In this document: positions 26,549 to 35,675 of the stretch, piece after piece
How the letters are laid out: each line of letters opens with the position of its first letter
Numbering within the stretch: the stretch's first letter is position 1
DNA from: Peptoclostridium acidaminophilum DSM 3953
GTDB lineage: Bacteria > Bacillota > Clostridia > Peptostreptococcales > Peptostreptococcaceae
Direction: 5' to 3'
DNA: 64,000 bases
Assembly (NCBI RefSeq): GCF_000597865.1
Contig: NZ_CP007452.1
Coordinates: forward strand, 565,183 to 629,182
The notes under the pieces: generated by a model
What the model saw: the letters and a program-made list of their open reading frames with translations, nothing else
Told to the model about the DNA's origin: nothing
The model's database searches: none
Made by a program: the position numbers and the translations under genes

Positions 26549-27145
26549 ATGGATAAATACAGTTCGGGTCTTGTGTCAGAGTCCTTTTGGTTTATAGAAT
26601 TTAGGAAAATTATTAAACTCAAATATGACAGAAAGACATGGGATGAAATAAAAGACTTATGCTTAGTTGATAATCTTCTTGGTATTTCCAAGGATTATAG
26701 AGCAAAGCGTAATTATGGATATCTAAAAAATAGAATAGATACGCTCGATGAGGGTTTGATGGAGCTATTCATTAATGCTGACTTGAATACTCAGAAGATT
26801 ATTAACATAGTTGCCATAGCAAAAAAAAATAGGCTATTCTATGAGTTCCTTTATGAGGTTTACCGAGAAAAAGTTCAGTTAGGAGCACCCGTCTTAACAG
26901 ATAGTGATATTAGCATCTACTTTAAGAACAAACAAAGCCAAGATGACGATATGAGCACTTGGACAGATGTTACACTTCGAAGGCTTAGAAGTACATACAT
27001 GAATTTTTTGACGGATGCAGGCCTTTTAACTGTCGGTGGTAAAGAGAAAAAAATAACCCCTCCCATATTGGATATAACGCTTGAAAACTACCTGAAAGAT
27101 AATGGTGATAATCAAATGATTAAAGCCATCACGGGGGTGAACTGA
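26549..27145 (+). CDS. brxA: BREX protein BrxA (DUF1819)
   Basis: 198 residues, ATG after CGGAGGATAG. The layout matches DUF1819/BrxA: an N-terminal SGLVSESFWFIEFRKIIKLK segment, then a KDYRAKRNYGYLKNRIDTLD region. A second half with LFYEFLYEVYREKV and WTDVTLRRLRSTYMNFLTDAGLL forms a winged-helix-like end. BrxA is a small DNA-binding or scaffold protein in type 1 BREX, whose exact role is unclear. It overlaps brxB by one base (TGATG), so the pair is translationally coupled. It heads the canonical BREX order here. Confidence 0.93.
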   Translation: MDKYSSGLVSESFWFIEFRKIIKLKYDRKTWDEIKDLCLVDNLLGISKDYRAKRNYGYLKNRIDTLDEGLMELFINADLNTQKIINIVAIAKKNRLFYEFLYEVYREKVQLGAPVLTDSDISIYFKNKQSQDDDMSTWTDVTLRRLRSTYMNFLTDAGLLTVGGKEKKITPPILDITLENYLKDNGDNQMIKAITGVN

Positions 27146-27729
27146 TGATCGAATTAGAAAACAGATTGAACAAGCTTGAGGAAAAGATCAAGCAGCCTAA
27201 CTTCAAAAAAAACAAAGGGCTAGGAAATGAAGTCGGTTATTATGTGTTTGATTATCCAGCAGAATATGAATTGTTGGTAAGAGAGCGTATTGAATACCTT
27301 GCTTCAAAATATGAAAACGAGAATCATGATTTCCGAATTGTTGTCTATGATCTGTACGACATCATTATAGACAATTTGATCCGAGAAGGCTTCTTGGAGA
27401 TATGCATGGACTTTGAGAAATCAAAAGGGTTTTCTGAAATAACCAAGGCAGTTAATGAAATGCTGAGAATGGAAGAAGACAACCAGAGTAATGAAATCTT
27501 GGCCCATATTAAGAACAACACACCAAGTAATTCTGTTGTGTTTTTAAAGGGTGTTGGGAAGTGTTTCCCAATGCTGCGGTCCCATAAAATTTTAAACAAT
27601 CTGCATCAATTCATTGATGACGTACCGGTTATTATGTTTTTCCCTGGAAAGTATGATGGTCAATCCTTAATGCTTTTCTCAGAAATCAAAGACGATAATT
27701 ACTACAGAGCATTCAAGCTCGTAGATTAA
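27145..27729 (+). CDS. brxB: BREX protein BrxB (DUF1788)
   Basis: 194 residues, starting within the TGATG overlap with brxA. The DUF1788 pattern is clear: LGNEVGYYVFDYPAEYELLVRE near 27-48, IVVYDLYDIIIDNLIREGFLE, and the C-terminal SVVFLKGVGKCFPMLRSHKILN followed by DDVPVIMFFPGKYDGQSLMLF. BrxB is a small conserved part of type 1 BREX with no assigned enzyme activity, and is needed together with the other Brx proteins for defence. brxC follows after 13 bp. Confidence 0.95.
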   Translation: MIELENRLNKLEEKIKQPNFKKNKGLGNEVGYYVFDYPAEYELLVRERIEYLASKYENENHDFRIVVYDLYDIIIDNLIREGFLEICMDFEKSKGFSEITKAVNEMLRMEEDNQSNEILAHIKNNTPSNSVVFLKGVGKCFPMLRSHKILNNLHQFIDDVPVIMFFPGKYDGQSLMLFSEIKDDNYYRAFKLVD

Positions 27730-27742
27730 GGGGTAGAAGACT

Positions 27743-30700
27743 ATGTATGTAAAAAATATGTTTGCCAAAGCAATCGACAGAGATATTAAAGGTGTTATAA
27801 AAGTTGGACAAGGCGATGACGAAAACGTAAGACAAGAGCTTGAAGAATATGTTGTAACTAGAGAGTTACAAAAACACTTTGCGGATTTCTTTTCAAGCTA
27901 CAAAAAAGGTATAACTGGCAATACTGACAAAATGGGTGTTTGGATCTCAGGCTTCTTTGGAAGCGGTAAATCTCACTTCTTAAAAATACTTTCTTATCTG
28001 TTAGAAAACAGAGTTGTTGATGGAAAAACTGCTCTTGAATATTTTATTGAAGACCGAAAAATAAAGGATGAAATGGTACTTGCAGATATGAGATTAGCTG
28101 CAAATGTATCAAGTGATATTATCCTGTTTAATATAGACTCAAAAAGTGGCATGTCAGATGCTCAAAACAACAAAGAGGCAATTCTTTCTGTGTTCCTCAA
28201 GGTATTCAATCAACATCTTGGATTTTATGGCGCAAATCCATTTCTTGCAGATCTAGAAAGGCATCTATCTGACGAAGGGAAGTATGAAGCGTTTAAAAGT
28301 ACATTTGCTGAAATCAGAGGCAAGGAATGGGAAGATTCAAGACATCAGTTTAGATTTGTACAAGATCAAGTAGTCAAAACCTTAGTGAAAATTGGCTATA
28401 TGAGTGAAGATGCTGCTAAGAATTGGTGCGAAAGCTCTACAGGCGCTTATAACATTGATGTAGTAACTTTTGCTAATATGGTGAAGCATTACATCGACAA
28501 GAAAGGAAACAACCATCATGTGGTTTTCCTTGTCGATGAAATCGGTCAGTACATTGGTGAAGACTCAAAGCTAATGCTAAATCTTCAAACAGTTACTGAG
28601 GATTTGGGTTCTGCATGTGGTGGTAAAGCTTGGGTAGTAGTAACGAGCCAACAAGATATTGACAGTATTACGAAAACAAAAGGAAATGACTTTTCGAAGA
28701 TTCAAGGCAGATTTGACACGAGACTGTCTCTTTCATCTGCAAATGTTGATGAAGTAATTCGAAAAAGAATTCTCGAGAAAACTGAAAGTGGAAGACAAAC
28801 ACTAGGTCTCCTCTATGATGAAAAGGACACGATAATCAAAAACCTGATTATATTCAATGATGGCATCGAAAAGAAGCTCTACTCTGATAGGGTTAACTTC
28901 TCTGCAGTTTATCCTTTTGTTCCATATCAGTTTAATCTTCTTGCAAGCGTACTCACATCAATCAGGACACATGGAGCGAGTGGAAAACACTTAGCTGAGG
29001 GTGAGCGATCCATGCTTGCTCTGTTCAAAGAATCTGCCGTTAGAATCATGGATAAGGCTGAAGGTACCATTGTGCCATTCAATATGTTTTATGATGCGCT
29101 TGAACAGTTTTTGGATCACAGTCATAAGGGAGTCATTATCCGTGCCTATGACAATGAGTATTTAAATCCAGATAAAGCAGAGGAATGCTTCGATGTAAAT
29201 GTACTTAAAACACTATTCATGATTAAGTATGTCAAAGAAGTTGTTGCAAACCTAGAGAACATTACAAGTTTGATGGTTTCTAGTATTGATAATGATAGAA
29301 TTGCTTTGAAAAATAAAGTCGAAGAGGCTTTAAAACGACTTGTAAGACAAACATTGATTCAAAAAAACGGAGAAGTCTATGTGTTCCTTACTGATGAGGA
29401 ACAAGAAATCAACAGAGAAATCGAAAGTCAAAATGTTGAAATTTCTGAAGTTGTTGGTAAGGTATCAGAGTTAATTTTTGATGGGCTTTATGATGAGAAG
29501 AAATACCGCTATCCAGCATTTAATGGTCGGTATACTTTTGGGTTCAATCAATTTGTAGATGACAGGCCCTATAAGGCAAATCAAAACTTTGATATTTCTC
29601 TGAAGATACTAACTCCAAATTATGAAATGGGAACAGATGAAACCACCCTTAGACTTATGAGTGGACAAAGTAAAAGTGTTATTGTAGTACTTCCAGATGA
29701 CAAGGCGTTTATTGATGAAATTAGAAGTTCGTTGAAAATTGAAAAGTATCTAAAACTAAATACATCTAATGCAATTCCTAAACATATGGAAATCAGAGAA
29801 ATGAAGAAAATTGAGATGCAAGATAGAAAATCTAATGCCCTGATTTTCCTTGAGCAGTCACTTAGAAATTCTGATATCTATTCGAATGGAGATAAACTGC
29901 CTATTGGTGCCAAGGATATAACAGCTCGTATCAATGAAGCCTTGGGAAAGTTGGTCAATACGACCTTCCACAAGCTGTCTTACATAGATTCGCCAATGGG
30001 AGAAGCTAACATTCGGGCCGTTCTAAAAGGAACAAATAACAGCCAAATTTCACTTGAAGGTACAACACAAACCCCAAACCGTCTTGCACTGAATGATGTC
30101 CTTGATTTCATCAGTATGAACTCGGTAAGACATGCAAAGACCTCAATGAAGTCTATTATAGAGCGTTTTACAAAACCACCATATGGATTCATTGAAGATG
30201 ATGTTCAGTGGCTCATTGCCAAGCTATTTAAAGACGGCGATGTTGCTTTCTTTGTGAACAATGATGTGGTTACGCTTTTGACTAAATCTGAAGATGAAGT
30301 GTATCGTTACCTAAGCCGTAAGGAATATCTCGAAAAACTGCTTACAGAAAAAAGAGAGAAAGCAAACGATAAACAGAAAAAAGCGGTACGAGACGTTATG
30401 AAGGAGCTCTTTAATATCACACCCTCAAGCGATGAAGATGATGCGATTCTAAAGAGCTTCCAACAGTATGCTTCCCACCTGAAGAATGATTTAGAAAAAC
30501 TTGAAATCCACTATAAAAACGAATCAACCTATCCGGGTAAGAATGTCGTTAAAGAAGGCAAAGCATTACTTTTAAGCTTACTAGACATCCAGTACTCCGC
30601 TGAGTTCTTTAAAACTGTGGATGAAAAACAAGATGCACTCTTAGATTTTGCTGAAGACTATGAGCCGATTAAAGCCTTCTTTAAAGGGGATCAAATTGAT

Positions 30701-31366
30701 ATTTGGAACCGAAGCCTTAAGTTAATTAAGATTTACGATGAAAGTAAGACTTTCATAGTAAATGGTGAGATAGAATCAGTTGTTGAAGAAGTTAAAAGTA
30801 TTATGAAGAAATCTACTCCATTCGGTGAAATTAGAAAGATACCCGAGCTGCTGGATCGCTACACGGATCTCTATAGCAGTATGTTGACCGAGATGGAGAA
30901 GCCGATTTTTGCTGCCATAAAAGAAGCACGCCAGAGAGTCATTGAGGATTTGGATTCAAAAGAGTGTAAAGAATCCTTCTTAAAGAAAGTTGCAGAACGT
31001 TTTGATGAGCTGCATAAAAAGGCTGAATCTTGTAATAACGTGGCTACGCTTCAGAACATTAAAGTTGAAGCAGATGCACTAAAGGTACGTCTGTTAAATG
31101 AGATAGGTGAAGAGGAAGCTAGAATAATTGCGGAGAGAAAACCAATAATTCCTGTAGTTCCTCCTACTGGTGGTGTAGTTGATCCACCTGGAACTTACGA
31201 ATTGCCAAAAGTCAAAAAGCAAAAGACTGTCAGCATTAAAACAATTAATACAGAAGCAACTTGGAGAATTGAGACTGAAGCGGACGTAGAGCGATATATA
31301 GACGCTCTCAAGGCCAAATTAAAACAACGCATCCAAGACGATATTATTCTAAACGTAGAATTTTAG
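27743..31366 (+). CDS. brxC: BREX ATPase BrxC
   Basis: 1207 residues, typical BrxC length. The N-terminal segment MYVKNMFAKAIDRDIKGVIK is the family opening. Walker A is GFFGSGKSHFLK (about 71-82), and a Walker B-like strand is HVVFLVDEIGQYIG (about 255-268). Sensor and arginine segments (WVVVTSQQDIDS, DTRLSLSSANVDEV) follow. The rest is largely helical with a long coiled-coil zone (about 850-1120), and a C-terminal KTVSIKTINTEATW motif. BrxC is a large AAA+ ATPase thought to act with PglX, BrxB and PglZ in sensing or remodelling DNA at BREX sites. Its stop overlaps the ribosome site of pglX. Confidence 0.96.
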   Translation: MYVKNMFAKAIDRDIKGVIKVGQGDDENVRQELEEYVVTRELQKHFADFFSSYKKGITGNTDKMGVWISGFFGSGKSHFLKILSYLLENRVVDGKTALEYFIEDRKIKDEMVLADMRLAANVSSDIILFNIDSKSGMSDAQNNKEAILSVFLKVFNQHLGFYGANPFLADLERHLSDEGKYEAFKSTFAEIRGKEWEDSRHQFRFVQDQVVKTLVKIGYMSEDAAKNWCESSTGAYNIDVVTFANMVKHYIDKKGNNHHVVFLVDEIGQYIGEDSKLMLNLQTVTEDLGSACGGKAWVVVTSQQDIDSITKTKGNDFSKIQGRFDTRLSLSSANVDEVIRKRILEKTESGRQTLGLLYDEKDTIIKNLIIFNDGIEKKLYSDRVNFSAVYPFVPYQFNLLASVLTSIRTHGASGKHLAEGERSMLALFKESAVRIMDKAEGTIVPFNMFYDALEQFLDHSHKGVIIRAYDNEYLNPDKAEECFDVNVLKTLFMIKYVKEVVANLENITSLMVSSIDNDRIALKNKVEEALKRLVRQTLIQKNGEVYVFLTDEEQEINREIESQNVEISEVVGKVSELIFDGLYDEKKYRYPAFNGRYTFGFNQFVDDRPYKANQNFDISLKILTPNYEMGTDETTLRLMSGQSKSVIVVLPDDKAFIDEIRSSLKIEKYLKLNTSNAIPKHMEIREMKKIEMQDRKSNALIFLEQSLRNSDIYSNGDKLPIGAKDITARINEALGKLVNTTFHKLSYIDSPMGEANIRAVLKGTNNSQISLEGTTQTPNRLALNDVLDFISMNSVRHAKTSMKSIIERFTKPPYGFIEDDVQWLIAKLFKDGDVAFFVNNDVVTLLTKSEDEVYRYLSRKEYLEKLLTEKREKANDKQKKAVRDVMKELFNITPSSDEDDAILKSFQQYASHLKNDLEKLEIHYKNESTYPGKNVVKEGKALLLSLLDIQYSAEFFKTVDEKQDALLDFAEDYEPIKAFFKGDQIDIWNRSLKLIKIYDESKTFIVNGEIESVVEEVKSIMKKSTPFGEIRKIPELLDRYTDLYSSMLTEMEKPIFAAIKEARQRVIEDLDSKECKESFLKKVAERFDELHKKAESCNNVATLQNIKVEADALKVRLLNEIGEEEARIIAERKPIIPVVPPTGGVVDPPGTYELPKVKKQKTVSIKTINTEATWRIETEADVERYIDALKAKLKQRIQDDIILNVEF

Positions 31367-31377
31367 TGGAGGGCAAC

Positions 31378-34300
31378 ATGAATAAAACAGCAATTAAAAA
31401 TTTCGCAGTATGGGCACGACGTAAACTCATCAGCGAAATCACATATAAAGCAGGACTAATTGGGATTACGGAAAAGGGAATCTCAAAGCCCCTTTCCACG
31501 TCTACCGACAATATTCAGTTTTTCGATATTGGTACCGGAAAACCCACTGAAATAGCAGATCATGAGATTAAGCAGCGAGAAGCACTAATTAACCGAATCA
31601 AAGAAAAAGAGGGTACTTCTGATTATAAAACCGCCTTTCAATTTGTGATCGAAGAGGTAGCTTATACATGGTTTAACCGATTGATTGCAATTCGGTTTAT
31701 GGAAGTCAATGACTACTTGCCGTCTCGCATTCGAGTGCTTTCCAGTGAAACACCGGGTAAATCTGAGCCAGATATGGTAACAACACCATTTGATACAGAC
31801 ATGTTGTTCTCGGCATATGAAAAAGACAGAGTCATGCAGCTCAAACATGAAAATGAATTAGATGAGTTATTCCGCATGCTCTTTATTAAGCAATGCAATA
31901 AGTTGAACGAAGTATTGCCAGAACTGTTTGAGAAGACAGTTGATTACACAGAGTTGCTTTTGACGATTTCTTTTACGGACAGTGATGGGATGGTAAATCA
32001 CTTGGTAAATGATATCACAGAGGAAGATTTCACTGAAGCTGTTGAAGTTATAGGTTGGATGTACCAATACTATAATGAAGAGCGAAAGAACGAAGTTATA
32101 AATATATACAAAGGTACTATAAAAAAAGAGGATATTCCTGCGGCTACTCAGTTATTTACAACAGACTGGGTTGTTCGTTACATGGTGGATAACTCATTAG
32201 GACGGTATTGGATTGAAAGAAATCCTCAGAGCAAGCTCAAAGAAAAGCTCCAGTACTTTGTAACCCCTAAAGATGGTCATATCCATTTTGTGAATGAAAA
32301 GGTTGCTCCAGAGGAACTCACATTTTTCGATCCTTGCATGGGTAGTGGTCATATTCTTGTTTATGCTTTTGATGTTTTGATGGAAATATATAGAGAATGC
32401 GGTTTTGTTGATCGAGATGCGGCTCAAGCGATTATTGAGAACAACATATTTGGCTTAGATATAGATAATCGAGCTTACCAGCTTGCTTATTTTGCTGTGA
32501 TGATGAAGGCCAGAAGCTATGATAAAAGATTCTTTACAAGAGCAATCGTACCAAATGTTCTGGCAATTAATGAAACAAACAATATATCAAAATTCACATG
32601 TGATGGTATCACAGATGATAAGGAACAAAATAAAATTGGTGAATACTTAATTCACGTATATAAGCATGCCAAAGAAATTGGTAGCTTGATTTCAGTCGAT
32701 AAGCATGATTACAAGTCATTCATAACATATCTTGGCAACTGTAGCTTATCTGGCCAACTCACTATGGAAAGTGATCACTGGCTTAGAGTTGTCATGCCAG
32801 AAATGAAGAAATTGGCAAAACAAGCATCAATTATGTCAGAAAAGTATGCTGTCGTATGTACAAATCCACCTTACATGAATAAGTTAGAAGGGCAACTAAA
32901 GAAGTTTGTAATAGAAGAATACAAGCCATACAGTGGGGATTTGTTCTCGGTATTTATGTATAAGAATTTTGAATACTGCAGACCTAATGGATACTCTTCT
33001 TTCATGACGCCATTTGTATGGATGTTCATAAAAACCTATGAGCAAATAAGGGAGTATATAATTAATCAAAAGTCAATTACAACACTTGTTCAAATGGAAT
33101 ACTCAGCTTTTGAAGAAGCTACAGTTCCGATTTGTTCCTTTGTTATTAAAAATGGGAAATGGAATGAGAAAGGATTATACTTTAAACTATCAGAATTCAA
33201 AGGTGGAATGGATGTTCAGAAACAAAAAGTAATTGAGGCGATTACAGATAATGAATGCAGTTACTTTTATGAGGCAGATCAATTAAACTTTGCAAAGATT
33301 GCATGTTCCCCTATAGCTTATTGGGTCCCAAACCAATTTGTTCATGCAATAGAAAAGTCTAAACCTCTGGATTCAGAAGCGTATTCGTTTCAAGGGATTA
33401 TTACAGGAGACAATAATTACTTTTTGCGTCTATGGTATGAAATTAATATGAATTCGATGAAGACAAACACACGGAACAGCGAAAGAGGTGTCTATAACAA
33501 TATATGGGTCCCTTACAATAAGGGCGGTGGATTTCGAAGATGGTATGGTAATAATGAATACTTGTTACGTTGGATAAATCAAGGTAAAACATTAACTAGG
33601 GCAAGAACAGAAAATGTAAATTACTATTTTAGAGAAGGTGTAACGTGGTCATTTATTACTTCGGGAACGTTCTCAGCAAGATACTTTCCAGAGGGATCTC
33701 TTTGGGATGTGGCAGGTTCAAGTATTTTTGCATCTGGAAAATTGAATATTGAATTCATGTGTGCTTTGATGAACTCGAAAGTAGCACAATTATTCTTTGA
33801 TATTACAAATCCAACAATTAATTATCAGGTAATGAATATAATTTCACTGCCTTTTCTAAATGATGAACGCAATACCGTTCTGGCTGATATTGCAAAAGAA
33901 TGTATCTTAATATCCAAACTTGATTGGGATTCATTTGAAACTTCATGGGATTTTGCCTGTCATCCGCTTATAAGTAATGAGAATACTATTGAGAATGCAT
34001 TCGACAAGTGGACATGTGAGACAGACGAGCGGTTTAATAAAATTAAAGCAAACGAAGAAGAAATTAACCGTCTGTTTATTGAAATTTATGGACTTCAGAA
34101 TGAACTGACACCGCAAATTGAGGATAAGGATGTAACTGTGTGCCGTGCCAATTTAAGTCGTGAAATTAGAAGCCTTATCAGCTATGCAGTTGGCTGTATG
34201 TTGGGGAGATATTCAATAGATGTTGAAGGAATAGCATATGCAGGTGGTGAATGGGATGAGTCTAAATACAATAAGTTTATTCCAGATAAAGATAACTGTA

Positions 34301-34890
34301 TTCCGATAACCGATGAAGAGTACTTTGCTGATGATATCGTAGGTAGATTTATTGAATTTATAAAATGTGTATATGGTAATCTGACTCTTGAAGAAAATTT
34401 AAACTTCATAGCAAAAGGTCTTGATAACAGAGGAGATACTTCGAGAGAGATTATTAGAAACTACTTTGTGAAGGACTTTTATAAAGATCATGTAAAAGTT
34501 TATCAAAAACGCCCGATTTATTGGCAATATGATAGTGGAAAACAAGATGGATTTAAAGCCTTGGTCTATATGCATCGTTATACTGCAGATACAACCGGTA
34601 TTGTCCGAGTTGATTATCTTCATAAGATGCAGAAAATATACATGAATGAAATTGATCGTATGAAAGAGATGGCAGAAAATAGCAATAACGCAAGAGAAGT
34701 TGCTCAAGCTGAAAAGAGAAGAGAAAAACTTATCAAGCAGTTGAAAGAAACCAAAGAATACGACGAAAAAATTGCTCATATTGCTTTAAGTCGTATCGCA
34801 ATTGATTTAGATGATGGCGTAAAAGTGAACTATGATAAGGTACAGACGGGTCAAGATGAAAAGAAACTTGATATTCTTGCAAAAATATAA
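31378..34890 (+). CDS. pglX: BREX-1 adenine-specific DNA methyltransferase PglX
   Basis: 1170 residues from the ATG at 31378, which follows GTGGAGGG; a GTG at 31366 lies in that ribosome site and is less likely. The N-terminal opening TAIKNFAVWARRKLISEI is typical of PglX. The SAM-binding motif is FFDPCMGSGHILVYAFD (about 314-330), and the N6-adenine catalytic motif is CTNPPYM (about 493-499). A C-terminal target-recognition half has WYGNNEYLLRW. It methylates a non-palindromic host site, marking self DNA so that BREX blocks only unmodified phage DNA. It lies in the standard BREX order; two extra genes separate it from pglZ. Confidence 0.96.
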   Translation: MNKTAIKNFAVWARRKLISEITYKAGLIGITEKGISKPLSTSTDNIQFFDIGTGKPTEIADHEIKQREALINRIKEKEGTSDYKTAFQFVIEEVAYTWFNRLIAIRFMEVNDYLPSRIRVLSSETPGKSEPDMVTTPFDTDMLFSAYEKDRVMQLKHENELDELFRMLFIKQCNKLNEVLPELFEKTVDYTELLLTISFTDSDGMVNHLVNDITEEDFTEAVEVIGWMYQYYNEERKNEVINIYKGTIKKEDIPAATQLFTTDWVVRYMVDNSLGRYWIERNPQSKLKEKLQYFVTPKDGHIHFVNEKVAPEELTFFDPCMGSGHILVYAFDVLMEIYRECGFVDRDAAQAIIENNIFGLDIDNRAYQLAYFAVMMKARSYDKRFFTRAIVPNVLAINETNNISKFTCDGITDDKEQNKIGEYLIHVYKHAKEIGSLISVDKHDYKSFITYLGNCSLSGQLTMESDHWLRVVMPEMKKLAKQASIMSEKYAVVCTNPPYMNKLEGQLKKFVIEEYKPYSGDLFSVFMYKNFEYCRPNGYSSFMTPFVWMFIKTYEQIREYIINQKSITTLVQMEYSAFEEATVPICSFVIKNGKWNEKGLYFKLSEFKGGMDVQKQKVIEAITDNECSYFYEADQLNFAKIACSPIAYWVPNQFVHAIEKSKPLDSEAYSFQGIITGDNNYFLRLWYEINMNSMKTNTRNSERGVYNNIWVPYNKGGGFRRWYGNNEYLLRWINQGKTLTRARTENVNYYFREGVTWSFITSGTFSARYFPEGSLWDVAGSSIFASGKLNIEFMCALMNSKVAQLFFDITNPTINYQVMNIISLPFLNDERNTVLADIAKECILISKLDWDSFETSWDFACHPLISNENTIENAFDKWTCETDERFNKIKANEEEINRLFIEIYGLQNELTPQIEDKDVTVCRANLSREIRSLISYAVGCMLGRYSIDVEGIAYAGGEWDESKYNKFIPDKDNCIPITDEEYFADDIVGRFIEFIKCVYGNLTLEENLNFIAKGLDNRGDTSREIIRNYFVKDFYKDHVKVYQKRPIYWQYDSGKQDGFKALVYMHRYTADTTGIVRVDYLHKMQKIYMNEIDRMKEMAENSNNAREVAQAEKRREKLIKQLKETKEYDEKIAHIALSRIAIDLDDGVKVNYDKVQTGQDEKKLDILAKI

Positions 34891-34905
34891 TAAAGGTGAC
34901 GAATT

Positions 34906-35454
34906 ATGCAAAGTGACAATAAACAACAGGATTCAAGTTTAGAACAAGCAGAGAAATTATATGCACATGTTCGAGAACTTGCACAATTTAAATACGATGG
35001 TGAGTTACGAAGAGAAGATTCATTAATTCAGCAGTCATCGAATATGCAGACTGCGTTTGCTTTTTCTACAGCGGCGTTGTTTATGATTGCTCCAATTGCC
35101 CTGGAATACAGAGGAAATCTTTCAGTACACTTTTTCTTGGCAGCTTTCTCCTCTATTACAGCGTTTCTTTTATTAAGTTTGGCTTTTGCTTCTTTAGCTC
35201 AGAAGCGATACGCTCATGAAGCGTTCCCGGATGTTGAAGTGATAGAGAAGGAAATCAGCGACAACTATCAGTCGTTTGTGACAAAAGCACAACAGGATAA
35301 GCAATGGGTTAACGTCATTGGTAAGCTTCAGAAGAGCAAGTCCCAAATCAATGATAAAAGAGTAAAGCATATTATGTGGTCAATGAAATCTTTCTCGGCT
35401 GCGTTGATATTATCGGTATTTTGGTATGTGGTAACTATATGTAAAATATTATAG
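34906..35454 (+). CDS. Membrane protein embedded in the BREX operon, SLATT-like topology
   Basis: 182 residues, ATG at 34906 fifteen bp after pglX with AAAGGTGACG in front. A charged helix (residues 1-48, EQAEKLYAHVRELAQFKYDG) precedes two hydrophobic segments (about 49-67 and 74-97). A 60-residue cytoplasmic-type helical region follows (EVIEKEISDNYQSFVTKAQQ), then a third hydrophobic segment (about 162-180). This topology resembles SLATT-type and other small membrane effectors of defence systems. It is not a core BREX protein. With the next gene it forms a two-gene insert between pglX and pglZ. Family assignment is tentative. Confidence 0.65.
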   Translation: MQSDNKQQDSSLEQAEKLYAHVRELAQFKYDGELRREDSLIQQSSNMQTAFAFSTAALFMIAPIALEYRGNLSVHFFLAAFSSITAFLLLSLAFASLAQKRYAHEAFPDVEVIEKEISDNYQSFVTKAQQDKQWVNVIGKLQKSKSQINDKRVKHIMWSMKSFSAALILSVFWYVVTICKIL

Positions 35455-35470
35455 AACGTGGAGGATGATT

Positions 35471-35656
35471 ATGTCTGATAACGATAAAAGCAAAGTTGAA
35501 GCGGATAATATAAATAAAACAGAGAATATTGGTAACACAAATAGTGGACCCCAGCACAATCCGATGCAGACAGTACAAACAAAGCCATTATCTACTATAC
35601 TGCAGTATTCAGAAGATCAAGCTAAGAAAACTGAAAGAAAGGATAGTGGTGACTAA
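35471..35656 (+). CDS. Small hydrophilic partner protein inside the BREX operon
   Basis: 61 residues from the ATG at 35471, after GTGGAGGATG. It is polar and probably largely unstructured: NINKTENIGNTNSGPQHNPM, then a short helix (LSTILQYSEDQAKKTERK). No membrane segment is present. It follows the membrane protein by 16 bp and overlaps the possible upstream GTG start of pglZ. I do not recognise it. The pairing with the membrane gene suggests a cognate partner or regulator of it. Gene reality is supported by the good ribosome site and tight spacing. Confidence 0.6.
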   Translation: MSDNDKSKVEADNINKTENIGNTNSGPQHNPMQTVQTKPLSTILQYSEDQAKKTERKDSGD

Positions 35657-35675
35657 TGTCACGGATGGTGATGAG

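Noticed and set aside
35529-35675. Upstream extension of pglZ to 35529
   Set aside because: It overlaps the small polar protein gene in another frame, has no ribosome site and adds residues unlike PglZ; the start at 35676 fits the family N-terminus.
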